This document shows positions 25,040 through 32,984 of a stretch of 42,116 bases of DNA, in pieces. The DNA lies in assembly GCF_026341775.1 (NCBI RefSeq), contig NZ_JAPEOB010000010.1:1-42116 (forward strand), written 5' to 3'. The stretch is from Streptomyces sp. NBC_00654. Its GTDB lineage: Bacteria > Actinomycetota > Actinomycetes > Streptomycetales > Streptomycetaceae. The notes below the pieces were generated by a model that was not told the origin of the DNA, did no database searches, and worked only from the letters and a program-made list of their open reading frames with translations. Every line of letters starts with the position of its first letter. Positions within the stretch are counted from its first letter, which is position 1. The translations under genes were made by a program, and so were the position numbers.

Positions 25040-27891
25040 CTACGCCGCCTTCTCCTCGACCGGCTCGTGGGCGTGCCGCAGCGCCGTCCTGGCCTTCACA
25101 AGGTCCGGCCCGCTCAGCGTCTCCCAGAACGGGTGCGTCATCACGGTGGTGCTCAGCTCCAGCAGACGGCGCCGGTACACGGCCAGCCGCTCCGCCTGTC
25201 GGGTAGCCGAGGCACATCTCTGCGCCTCGGCCCCCTCAGAACCGGACTTGCGAGTTTCCCCGCATCCGGCTCAAGCAGACCGCAAGGGCCGCGCCGCTAC
25301 AATCCTGCCGCCAACCCGTTGATCGTTGGCGTGGTGTTGCCGGTGGCAATCGGAGTGCACAAGCCGGAGATTTGATCGTTCATCAGAACCACCGAGACTT
25401 CGGTAGACAAGATGATGTTTATGCACCATCTTCCTGGAGGCGGCGAACCAGTCGATCCACTCTCGTGGGTTGTCTGGTTGGTACTCCGCTCCGGCAATCA
25501 GATCCTGTCGGCACATTGGACAGATTCCCTTTTGCAGATAGGCAAGCGAAAGAGATTTCTTATCAAAGGCCTTCGGGATCGCCTTGCGTCTCCTCTTATC
25601 CCAGTACTGCGTCAGTGACGGGTCGTCTGGTGAGGCCAAGCCTTTGACCATGTCGTGACGGACGATCTTTGACCAAGCGAATTTCCGCAGGTAATAGGCG
25701 CCCTGTTGTGCACCAAAAACCCATCGGTCATTCCTGGCCGGGTTGAATCGGCCGAAATACCTGTCGACTACCCAGGTTTTCGACTTTGTCGGATGCGTGT
25801 AGCGTCCCCACTTATAGGTGAGTCGCCACACGTACGTGTCGAGCGCACTAAATACTTTGCTTGACACGGCAACTCGATAGTACGTGGCCCAGCCCCGAAT
25901 GATGGGGGTGAGTTTCGCTATAAGCGCTTCGGCGTTTGCACCTCGCAGGTGTTTCACCTCGTCGCGTAGCCGCTCCTTGATTCTCTTAGTTGCCGCTCGA
26001 CTTGGTTTCGTTAGCAGCTGACCACCATAACGGCGTACATTGAACCCGAGGAAGTCAAACCCTTGATCCAGGTGCACCGTTTTGGTTTTCTCCGCATTGA
26101 AGGATAGCCCTCTCGGGGCTAGCCACTCCCCAAGCCTCTCCTGGACCGACTCCGCCTCTTCTTTTGTGTAGCAAAAGACCACAAAATCATCAGCGTAGCG
26201 GATTAGGATAGGGGTTCCCGGTACGGCGGACATTTCCCGCCCCGCTCCTTTCTTTCTGTACCGGCACCCGACGGCTTTCTCCATACCGTGAAGAGCGATG
26301 TTAAGTAGCAGAGGGCTAATTACTCCACCCTGTGGTGCCCCTTCCTCGGTCGGCGTGAATCTTCCGCTCTCCATCACTCCAGCCTTGAGCCATCCGCGAA
26401 CCGCTTCCCTGGCTGGGAAGCTGCCGATTGACTGCATCAAGTGGTGATGGTCGATACGGTCGAATGCGCCGGCAAGGTCGGCATCCAAGACCCAGACTCG
26501 CTTCCCTCTGGAGCTACCAGCGTTGAAGATGGCCTCTAACGCGTCGTGACAGCCTCGGCCGGGACGGAAACCATAGTTTCTCGCCTCGAACTTTGACTCC
26601 CACTCAGGCTCAAGCGCGTTCTTGACGCGCGCCTGTAACACGCGGTCCCGGATGACTGGAATGCCCAGTGGGCGTTGTTTTCCATTGCTCTTCGGGATAT
26701 ACACTCGCTTCACTGGCACGGCTTTGGATAGTCTCGCCTCTGCATGGATTTCAGTAGCGAGCCCATACCTCTGCTGTGGTGTCAGCGATCTGACGCCGTC
26801 AATGCCAGCAGTCTTGCGTCCGGCACTCAGCTGCGAGACTCTTTTCACGCTGACTAGCGTGCTTGAGTAGCTGCGCAACATGAGTTTTTGCAGATTGTGT
26901 ACCTGTTTCAGATTTCCTTGCTGCGCGGCCTTGAAAATTCTCTGCCTCAGTCGCCGTACGTTCCCCTCAGCCTTCGCCCAGTCAACACTGTGCCAGGATT
27001 GGAGTACGCCCTCCGGTCCGTTCTCTGAAGTTTCGCTATTTTTCAGCGATGCTCCATCGTCTAACTTTCCCTTTGGTGCTGGTTTCATTGCTTCGTTTTT
27101 CAAAGGTCCACCAGGCTCACGTCAGCTCCTTTTCAGGCCGAGCACATGTCCCGTATCTAGCGAGTTATAGCGCAGTTGCGCCTTTCCTCCGGGCTTTCGC
27201 CCTGCCAGCATTTGCTTCTTGAGCCTTCCTGTTCCCGCTGGAGAGTTCTGCCCTTCTTGCGTTGGGCTTACCGGTGGCCGGACTCCAACGGGGTTTCCAC
27301 GTTCCGCACCTAGAAGATGCGAGTGGTGCGGGTGCCTCCTATAGCCCGGGGAAGAGGATGGTGCCATAAGGCGTGGACGAACTACCAGCGCCTCCATCCG
27401 ACACTTTCTCGTGTCCCTTCCCATGCCGTCTGCTTGCATACCATCGACGGGTTACACTGACGAGCCATCAACAGAGGTTCACTTGCGTTCACCCTGCCAC
27501 TCTTCCCCCAATACCTAGGCCCCTTCGATGGTCGACGGAGCCTTTTGGTTTCTCTGCACTCAGCTTCGCACCCCGTCATTACTGTCGACGCACGTGAGTG
27601 TGGGGGACCGGCCATTGGCACGGGCCGGAGATATGCATTAGTTGTTTATCTGTGCACTATTGCGTATCCACTTCTTTCGGAGCGACTTCGTGTCGCACGC
27701 TCGTCGGTGTAGCCGGGGCTGTCCGCCTTGGCGGGCCGGTAGCTGCTGTGGACCTGCTTCTCCGCCTCCCAGCCGGGCATCGGCTCCGCCGACCACGGCA
27801 GCGTGCGTGCGTAGGCCTCACACTCGGCGCGGGTCTGGTGGAGAGCGAGCTGGGCGTCGCGGAGGTCCTGGGGAAAGTCGTACTGAGACAC
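25040..27891 (-). CDS. 116-residue hypothetical protein gene, split in frame by a group II intron
   Basis: Exon 1 (27891-27699) encodes a product starting MSQYDFPQDLRDAQLALHQT and ending YTDE plus one base. Exon 2 (25197-25040) continues with QAERLAVYRRRLLELS and ends HEPVEEKAA. Joining 27699 to 25197 restores a CAG codon and one continuous 116-residue frame, which fixes both intron boundaries. The protein is soluble, charged and helical, with a WSAEPMPGWEAEKQVHSSYRPAK stretch. The family is not recognised. The start is GTG with no clear ribosome-binding site. Unspliced, translation would stop after about 81 residues. The gene is the likely first member of a pair with the DUF6233 gene. Confidence 0.75.
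25198..25272 (-). ncRNA. Group II intron domains V and VI
   Basis: Domain V (25272-25239) starts GAGCCGGATGCGGGGAAAC, with the catalytic AGC triad at its base, a GAAA tetraloop and a complementary closing strand. Domain VI (25238-25198) is a stem of about nine pairs with an unpaired A near the 3' end that would serve as the branch point. The maturase stop codon overlaps the first two bases of domain V. Confidence 0.88.
25271..27103 (-). CDS. ltrA: Group II intron reverse transcriptase/maturase with HNH endonuclease domain, 610 residues
   Basis: The N-terminal reverse transcriptase runs from about residue 60 to 340, with RPLGIP, NYGFRPGRGCHDAL, the DADLAGAFDRI motif and the catalytic YADD near residue 305. 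A maturase (X) domain follows, with GFNVRRYGG and the IRGWATYYR motif. The C-terminus (about 530-600) is an HNH nuclease: CPMCRQDL, then HHLVYRSLGGSDERSNLRLVHSDCHRQHH with paired Cys and His. Together these allow splicing and target-primed retrohoming of the intron RNA. The length is normal for the full-length class with endonuclease. All key residues are present, so it appears active. It is encoded within domain IV. Confidence 0.95.
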   Translation of the reverse strand: MKNEAMKPAPKGKLDDGASLKNSETSENGPEGVLQSWHSVDWAKAEGNVRRLRQRIFKAAQQGNLKQVHNLQKLMLRSYSSTLVSVKRVSQLSAGRKTAGIDGVRSLTPQQRYGLATEIHAEARLSKAVPVKRVYIPKSNGKQRPLGIPVIRDRVLQARVKNALEPEWESKFEARNYGFRPGRGCHDALEAIFNAGSSRGKRVWVLDADLAGAFDRIDHHHLMQSIGSFPAREAVRGWLKAGVMESGRFTPTEEGAPQGGVISPLLLNIALHGMEKAVGCRYRKKGAGREMSAVPGTPILIRYADDFVVFCYTKEEAESVQERLGEWLAPRGLSFNAEKTKTVHLDQGFDFLGFNVRRYGGQLLTKPSRAATKRIKERLRDEVKHLRGANAEALIAKLTPIIRGWATYYRVAVSSKVFSALDTYVWRLTYKWGRYTHPTKSKTWVVDRYFGRFNPARNDRWVFGAQQGAYYLRKFAWSKIVRHDMVKGLASPDDPSLTQYWDKRRRKAIPKAFDKKSLSLAYLQKGICPMCRQDLIAGAEYQPDNPREWIDWFAASRKMVHKHHLVYRSLGGSDERSNLRLVHSDCHRQHHANDQRVGGRIVAARPLRSA

Positions 27892-28002
27892 ACACTAATA
27901 ATACGTGCGTTCGAATAGAGCGTTCAGCCACCGCGCCGAAACCGGGCCGCCGCATCACCCGACCGCCCTGCAACGAAGACGAAGCCGGGCACGACGCCCC
28001 GC

Positions 28003-28272
28003 TCAGGGCGTGTCGCCGGACCAGTCCCAGCGGATCCGCTCGCCAGGCCGCGGCTCATACAGAGCGCGGCCGTCGGCGCCGAACTGCCCGAGATCGGTCA
28101 TCAGCGCGACGCCGGTCTGGATCTCGTCCGCTGTCCAGCCGGTGATGTCGAGCAGCAGCCCATCGAGCGGGCCGCCGACCAGTTCGGCGTAGTCGCGGTG
28201 CGGCAGCGGCCCCGGGTGGTCGTGGTCGGCGCCGTAGACCCGGCCGCGCAGCAACTCCTCATCCCTGTCCAT
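28003..28272 (-). CDS. Small hypothetical protein, 89 residues
   Basis: The start MDRDEELLRGRVYG (28272) is preferred, because upstream in-frame residues (to 28425) are Arg/Pro/Gly-rich without family character. The product is acidic with a Gly/Pro-Leu block (ELVGGPLDGLLLDITGWTADEIQTGVALMTDLG) and ends RPGERIRWDWSGDTP. I recognise it as similar to Streptomyces accessory-region hypotheticals but know no function. It follows the relaxase gene on the same strand with a gap of about 150 bases. Confidence 0.6.
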   Translation of the reverse strand: MDRDEELLRGRVYGADHDHPGPLPHRDYAELVGGPLDGLLLDITGWTADEIQTGVALMTDLGQFGADGRALYEPRPGERIRWDWSGDTP

Positions 28273-28425
28273 GCGCACCAGCCTCCCAGCCACCACTGAC
28301 AGCCGGGGCCTGGTACTTATGCCCGTTGTCCCGCCGCCGCCGAGGGCGAGGCTTGCCCAGGGTGACCTTGGGGCCGAGCATCGTCGGTGCGCGCCACGGC
28401 ATCGGACGCGCGCCATCGGGTGCAC

Positions 28426-30399
28426 TCAGTGGCCGGCCTCCCGGCCGCGGTGCGGTCCGGGCTCCGGCGGGCGGTGCGCCTGCTGGTCGTCCGGGCGCAC
28501 CGGGCGCACCGCGTCGGCGTCGTCCTGTTCGTTGTAGCGGGTCGCGCGGGTGCGGGAGTCGTCGGCCGCCTTGGTGAACGCATCCTTGAGGTGGCGCAGC
28601 CGTTCGGCAGTGAGGCCGAGAGCTTCCATGTCAGTGCGGGACTCCCGTAGGGCCCGCAGCGCCGTCATGTCGATCGCCTCCCGGCGTCCGGTGCCCGGCT
28701 CCTGGTCGTCGTTCTCGGGATCGGCAGTCGCGGGCGCGAGCAGCTGCTCGGGCATCGCCGCCTGCTGGTGCCGGACGATGTCGTACGCCCGGCCCCGCAC
28801 AGCGGCGGCGGTGATGGTGATGCGCAGCTCCTCCCGCACCACCGCACCAGCAAGGACGGCCCGGTCGTAGCGCAACGGGATGCGGGGGATCTCCCACTCC
28901 CCCGCGTCCTGCCCCAAGTGCTGGGGTGCGGCCGGCTCGCCGGGATCGGCCGGGGGTCGCCGGTCCAGGTCGGGCCCGGGAGTGGGTGGGCGGCGGCGGG
29001 CGGGGAGGTCGGACAGGGACCACCGGGCGGTGTAGAGGCGGTAGCCGGCCTCCAGGCCCCGTACGGTCTTCGGCTCGCTGATGTCCAGGCAGTGGGTGGA
29101 GATGGCGGCGGCCACGACCTGGTCGTCGAGGCCGGGGTCGCGGCGGCGGCCGCGCAGGACGAGGGCGAGGTGGCGTCGGGCTTCGGCGAGCAGGTGGCGG
29201 CGGTGGAAGCGGCCGCCGTCGTTCATCACGAACACCGTCGCGGCGACGTCGACGGCCGCCAGCGCTATGTCGACCACGGCGGCGACCCGGGACCGGATCG
29301 CCACAGCCGCGGCACGGGCGTACTCGAGAAGGGAGTTGATGACGTCGACGGCCACGTTGGAGGTGCGGATCGCGCTTTCCTTCCACTCCTTGCACAGCTG
29401 CGCGAGGGGCCGGGCCTTCGGTTTCGGCGGGCGCGTCATCTTCGCGGCGATCCCGTTCAGCTTGGCGCGGGTCCGCTCGGAGACCACGGGCAGGAACTTC
29501 GGCTCGCCGTCGTCGTCGACGGCGGTGACGTACTCGTGCTCCAGCTCTGCCAGGCATGCGGCGATCTGGTCGCTGCGCCGGGCGGTCCAGCGGATCAGCT
29601 CGTGCGGCACCCCGGCAATCTCCATGACCGGCCGGCGCCCCGGGGTGACGGTGCGCGGCTCGGTGGCCAGTCCCAGCTCTTCGCAGACCTCTGCGGCCAC
29701 GAGCTCGTTGTAGAGCGCGGAGGCGGCGACGGTGTTCTCGTGCAGGGCCAGAGTGTGGATCGAACCCCACTTCCCGTCCAGGCGCTGCCCCTTCACGGAC
29801 AGCAGCAGATGGTCATGGAGCAACGGCATACCCGATCTCGCCTCGTAGTGGCGGAAGCGGGCGGCGACCAGACCGCCGGGCGGCCGCACCCGGTAGATGC
29901 CGTCCTTGCCGTACCGGATCACCGCGACCTCGTCCTCGATCCACTCCAGCACCCGTACGATCGCGCGCTCGTGCGCGGCCTCGATCACCCGCCGGGTCTC
30001 CTCATCCCCCAGCGCCCACAACAGGTAGATCGTCGGCTGCGGCCGAAAGGCGAAGTCGACACCGGTGACCATCACCCGGCGTCCCAGGGCGCCGGCCTTG
30101 AACGCCTTCTTCGGGGATTCGCCCTTGGCGAGCCGGTCGGCCTCGATCCGGTCCGCGTCGGGATGGCGGCCCCGCTCGCCGAACAAGTTCCTCAGCTGCG
30201 CCTCGGTCACCTCCTCCCCCGGCGTCAGCCCTAGCGCGGCCAGGCCGCGGCCCATCCAACGCCCGACCGGGACACCGGCCTGCTCCTGGGCGGCGCGCAG
30301 CGGCGTGCGGGCCGGGCGGCGGCCGTCGCCGACGACTGTCTGGCGCAGGTAATAGCGATACATCTGACTGGCCCGGATGACCCTGATATCCACTGTCAT
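28426..30399 (-). CDS. MobF/TrwC-type conjugative relaxase domain protein, 657 residues
   Basis: A relaxase nicks plasmid DNA at oriT and stays covalently bound to the strand that is transferred. The N-terminal 300 residues match the TrwC relaxase fold: tyrosines in QMYRYYLRQ (residues 14-17) as nucleophiles, GVDFAFRPQPTIYLLWAL (the family's DxTFSxPKSVS region, here diverged), and the metal-binding histidine triad H184 with H195-D-H197 in RFRHYEARSG...LLHDHLLL. There is no helicase domain after it. The C-terminal half is helical, then Pro- and Arg-rich and low complexity. ATG at 30399 is chosen because the conserved N-terminus follows; an earlier start at 30489 would add 30 odd residues. It suggests a mobilisable linear plasmid or chromosome arm. 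Confidence 0.8.
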   Translation of the reverse strand: MTVDIRVIRASQMYRYYLRQTVVGDGRRPARTPLRAAQEQAGVPVGRWMGRGLAALGLTPGEEVTEAQLRNLFGERGRHPDADRIEADRLAKGESPKKAFKAGALGRRVMVTGVDFAFRPQPTIYLLWALGDEETRRVIEAAHERAIVRVLEWIEDEVAVIRYGKDGIYRVRPPGGLVAARFRHYEARSGMPLLHDHLLLSVKGQRLDGKWGSIHTLALHENTVAASALYNELVAAEVCEELGLATEPRTVTPGRRPVMEIAGVPHELIRWTARRSDQIAACLAELEHEYVTAVDDDGEPKFLPVVSERTRAKLNGIAAKMTRPPKPKARPLAQLCKEWKESAIRTSNVAVDVINSLLEYARAAAVAIRSRVAAVVDIALAAVDVAATVFVMNDGGRFHRRHLLAEARRHLALVLRGRRRDPGLDDQVVAAAISTHCLDISEPKTVRGLEAGYRLYTARWSLSDLPARRRPPTPGPDLDRRPPADPGEPAAPQHLGQDAGEWEIPRIPLRYDRAVLAGAVVREELRITITAAAVRGRAYDIVRHQQAAMPEQLLAPATADPENDDQEPGTGRREAIDMTALRALRESRTDMEALGLTAERLRHLKDAFTKAADDSRTRATRYNEQDDADAVRPVRPDDQQAHRPPEPGPHRGREAGH

Positions 30400-30540
30400 G
30401 GAGACCACGTCACACGGCTCTGGCCTGCAAGGAAAGGCAGATCGGCGGGACGGCCCGCCAGGCGGGAGCAGCGGCCGAACTTTCTTCACCGGCGCCCGTC
30501 AGGCGGGAAGCAGCCCCGGGCCGGACAGCGAATGTCATCG

Positions 30541-30624
30541 CTCTCCGGCAGTCCCTACGTGCTCTCCGGCAGTCCCTACGTGCTCTCCGGCAGTCCCTAC
30601 GTGCTCTCCGGCAGTCCCCACGTG
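30541..30624 (+). repeat. Four tandem 21-bp repeats upstream of the relaxase and par genes
   Basis: The unit begins CTCTCCGGCAGTCCC and ends TACGTG. Copies at 30541, 30562 and 30583 are identical; the fourth (30604) has one change (C for T). The direct orientation and 21-base period (two helical turns) are typical of protein-binding iterons. Confidence 0.85.
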
Positions 30625-31004
30625 CTCCGCCGTATCGCAGCGCGTCGACGGGTTCAACGGAAGACTGATGACTGAACTTCAGGAAGGCGTGCCATCAAGC
30701 TGCGGCCAGCGGCGAACTGCGTGGTGGTCCGTGCGCCGAGGACACCGGGCAGGGCGGGCCCGCTCGCAGCGGGGCTTCAACTGGACAGGGCAGAGGACGC
30801 ACCGCCGAAACTCATTGTCGAATAGATGCAAGGCGTTGAGGTCGGCGGTGACGACGCACTCACCTGGGCGCCAGACGGCCAGGAGTTGGTCGCGGGCCCT
30901 GTCACGACGGCGCTCGGGCCCACAGCATCCTGGACCGGCCCAAGGCCGAAGGCCACCTTGCAGACTCGGGGCACCCGGGCTGCAAGGGCCACTCTCGTCA
31001 CTCT

Positions 31005-31028
31005 GCCGGTTTACCGCGGTAAACCGGC
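31005..31028. promoter_or_regulatory. Palindrome upstream of parA, likely ParB-binding site (parS)
   Basis: A perfect 24-base palindrome centred on GGTTTACCGCGGTAAACC (31008-31025) lies 126 bases before the parA start. The same 18-base core recurs inside parB (32604-32621) and was not noticed elsewhere in the window. Paired identical palindromes in a parAB module are the expected form of parS. Confidence 0.7.
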
Positions 31029-31154
31029 ACCTGAGTCAACGGGCTGCACGAGTGGTCGAATCATGAGCGTCCGGGTCAAACCCACCCACGTCTATCTGCA
31101 ATGATGCCCACTGCCCGAAGTACCGGAACCTACGGGAAGCAAACGGAGCATCAC

Positions 31155-31817
31155 ATGCCAGCAAGCGTCTACGTCGTATCCATTGACCCCCAGGCATCCA
31201 CTGTCTGGTGGGCGAACAGGATCACGGATCTGCCGTTCGACTTCTCCCAGGAGCACGACACTCCGGAGAACTTGGCGATCCTCAAGAACACGGGAGCGAA
31301 GGTCCATGTCATCGCCAACCAGAAGGGTGGCGTCGGTAAGACCACGACCACTCTGAACCTCGGAGCTGTCGTCGCTGATGTCCTCAGGGCCAGCAAGAGC
31401 GGCCTTCAGCACGTCTTCATCGACACTCCAGGCAGCCTTCAGGACGAGAACCTCCTGCTTGAGGCACTGAAGTACGCCCACGACGTAATAGTGCCCATGC
31501 CTCCTGAAGGCCTCGCCTTCGACCCCACCGCGCGGACCATCCAGAACGTAATCGTGCCCAGCGGGCTCCCTTTCAAGGTTGTGATCAACAATTGGGACCC
31601 GAGGGACGGGGTGGCCGACCTTGAAGACACCAAGGCATACATTGACGCCGAAGAGTGGCCCCGCACGGAGACAGTGATCCGTCGCTACAAGGTCCACACG
31701 CGAGCATCCGTCGAAGGCCGCGTGGTCACCCAGTACCCCAAGAATCGCGTGGCCATGGAAGCACGCGAGGACTTCTTCCGTCTGGCTCTGGAGCTCGGCT
31801 ATGGCGGTGGGGCGTGA
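31155..31817 (+). CDS. parA: ParA-family partition ATPase with permuted N-terminal segments, 220 residues
   Basis: ParA ATPases move plasmid or chromosome copies together with ParB-parS. The C-terminal two thirds (FIDTPGSLQDENLL at about 88-100, PMPPEGLAFDPTARTI, VVINNWDPRDG, RRYKVHTRASVEGRVVTQYPKNRVAMEAREDFF) match Streptomyces ParA. The N-terminus is out of order. The segment VYVVSIDPQASTVWWANR...LAILKNTG (residues 5-47) comes first, and the deviant Walker A segment KVHVIANQKGGVGKTTTTLNLG...LRAS (49-80) second. In the family Walker A is at the extreme N-terminus. A 9-bp direct repeat GCCAGCAAG lies at 31157 and 31389, near the segment edges. ATG 31155 has GGAG about ten bases upstream. The stop overlaps parB (TGATG). 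Activity is uncertain. Confidence 0.85.
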   Translation: MPASVYVVSIDPQASTVWWANRITDLPFDFSQEHDTPENLAILKNTGAKVHVIANQKGGVGKTTTTLNLGAVVADVLRASKSGLQHVFIDTPGSLQDENLLLEALKYAHDVIVPMPPEGLAFDPTARTIQNVIVPSGLPFKVVINNWDPRDGVADLEDTKAYIDAEEWPRTETVIRRYKVHTRASVEGRVVTQYPKNRVAMEAREDFFRLALELGYGGGA

Positions 31818-32923
31818 TGGCTGCAGGACGACGCACGAGCCTCGCCTCGCTCGCTGGCCAGAAGGTCGACGAAGTACCCGGCAAGAGTGACCCGCTCCTC
31901 CTTACCCTCCCCTTGGAGAAGCTCGTACCGACGCGCTTCAACCCGCGTCGGAACTTCGGCACGGACAAGGAGCTCAAGGAGTTCGGGCTGAAGCTGAAGA
32001 AGCGCCAGCTCCAGCCCGCCGTGGTCGTTTCCCGCGCCGGGTACCTCAAGCTCTGGCCAGTGGAGGAAGAGCACGTCGGTGCCGCACCGTATGTGATCGC
32101 CAATGGCGAGCGTCGATACCGCGGTTCGCGCCTGGCCGGGCTGTCGACGCTCAACGTCGTACACAACGAAGACGTAGCCAAGACCCGGGCCGACTTCCTG
32201 GACGCAGTCCTCTCGGAGAACAACGACCGCGAGGATCTCGACCCGATCGAGCGAGCCATCGGCATCGAGATCATGGTGGCAGAGCTCGGGGGAGCCGACA
32301 GGGTCGCCGATCACTACGCCAAGACGAAGGGCTGGGTCAGCCAGCAGCGCAAGCTGCTCAAGCTGACGCCAGAGCTACAGATTCTGGTGAGCAGTGGCGA
32401 GATGCCTGTACGCGTCGCAAGAGACATCGCCGGGCTGCCGGCTGCGGAACAGGCACAAGCATGGTCCGACGAAGAGAATCGCCGCTTGGCAGCGCAGAGC
32501 ATGCCCCGTGCACCAAGAGGGCGTCGGGCATCTCAACCGGTCAGCTCGAAGCCTGTTCCATCGACTCCAGTCACAGCGCCAGAGCTCGTTGAGCCCAAGA
32601 AGCGGTTTACCGCGGTAAACCAACACCCTGATGCTGACACTGAGGAATCGCACGATCGCACCCCAAGGCTCGCCGCTGGGCAAGATCGGTCTGTGCCTGA
32701 GCCTCGGTCGACGTTCTCGGATGATGGCCCGAGCGGGCCGCTCCTGCCGACGCTGGAGCCTGCCGCGCTGGCTGAGTTGGTCATTGATCAGCTGGCTCCG
32801 GCTGACCGGAAGAAGCTGACGACTCTACTGATCACATACAACAGCTCCCAGATCGCCAGGAGTCCGGAGAACCAAGCCCCGAAGGCCGAGAGCGGCTCCA
32901 CTGCGCGAGAAACGACGGTCTGA
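31817..32923 (+). CDS. parB: ParB-family partition protein, 368 residues
   Basis: ParB binds parS sites and loads onto flanking DNA. Visible features: NPRRNF near residue 45, the ParB nuclease-fold motif GERRYRGSRLAG near residue 100 (box II, GERRxR), and a helix-turn-helix region around ADHYAKTKGWVSQQRKLLKL. A Pro/Ser-rich linker from about 240 and a C-terminal ~50-residue segment (LAELVIDQLAPADRKKLTTLLI), probably for dimerisation, follow. The ATG overlaps the parA stop by one base (TGATG), giving translational coupling. An 18-bp palindrome identical to the one upstream of parA lies within the coding sequence at 32604-32621, encoding FTAVN. Confidence 0.9.
   Translation: MAAGRRTSLASLAGQKVDEVPGKSDPLLLTLPLEKLVPTRFNPRRNFGTDKELKEFGLKLKKRQLQPAVVVSRAGYLKLWPVEEEHVGAAPYVIANGERRYRGSRLAGLSTLNVVHNEDVAKTRADFLDAVLSENNDREDLDPIERAIGIEIMVAELGGADRVADHYAKTKGWVSQQRKLLKLTPELQILVSSGEMPVRVARDIAGLPAAEQAQAWSDEENRRLAAQSMPRAPRGRRASQPVSSKPVPSTPVTAPELVEPKKRFTAVNQHPDADTEESHDRTPRLAAGQDRSVPEPRSTFSDDGPSGPLLPTLEPAALAELVIDQLAPADRKKLTTLLITYNSSQIARSPENQAPKAESGSTARETTV
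32604..32621. promoter_or_regulatory. Second 18-bp palindrome, inside parB, likely parS
   Basis: GGTTTACCGCGGTAAACC is identical to the core of the palindrome at 31005-31028. It lies in the low-complexity linker region of parB, where the protein sequence is least constrained. Confidence 0.65.
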
Positions 32924-32952
32924 CTTCCGCACAACGCAAAAAGCGGCCCTCC

Positions 32953-32970
32953 GCCCAGGTGTACCTGGGC
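32953..32970 (+). terminator. Hairpin after parB, apparently truncated
   Basis: An 8-bp stem GCCCAGGT/ACCTGGGC with a two-base centre lies 30 bases after the parB stop. The bases before it (AAAAAGCGGCCCTCC) look like the left half of a longer terminator stem, but the matching right half is missing. The sequence instead changes to TTCAGTTCTAGCGG next to the insertion sequences. Confidence 0.45.
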
Positions 32971-32984
32971 TTCAGTTCTAGCGG

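Larger units (their letters stand above)
12553..25093 (-). repeat. Right arm of the ~25-kb inverted repeat
   Basis: This is the reverse complement of 1-12541, with the few differences listed for the left arm. It carries second copies of all arm genes in opposite orientation. The match is still intact at 25093, where the left partner runs off the window, so the arm's true end is at or beyond this point. The group II intron boundary at 25198 lies only 105 bases further on. Confidence 0.97.
25198..27698 (-). mobile_element. Group II intron with reverse transcriptase/maturase, 2501 bases
   Basis: The 5' end is GTGCGACACGAAGTCGC, the canonical GUGCG start, at 27698. The 3' end ...CTACCCGAC lies at 25198, with a bulged A seven bases from the end. 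A 34-base domain V with GAAA tetraloop (25239-25272) precedes domain VI. Both splice junctions are confirmed by the restored host reading frame. Its base composition is visibly less GC-rich than the flanks, pointing to transfer from another host. It sits 105 bases beyond the last base that can be compared with the left arm, so it is not known whether the left copy has it. Confidence 0.92.
30400..31154. other. Intergenic region between relaxase and parA (755 bases)
   Basis: No supported gene is seen. It contains four 21-bp direct repeats (30541-30624) and a 24-base perfect palindrome (31005-31028). The divergent genes on both sides must have their promoters here. The position beside a relaxase and partition genes also makes it the best candidate in the window for oriT or a centromere. 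Confidence 0.55.

Noticed and set aside
1..25093. Palindrome as a simple foldback read of one arm
   Set aside because: Silent multi-base differences at ku and indels near the ends show two distinct arms, although an assembly join of two real ends is not excluded.
27589..27593. GTGCG on the minus strand as the 5' end of the group II intron
   Set aside because: Only the GTGCG ending at 27698 joins to the 3' exon to restore a continuous host protein; the inner one is inside the intron.
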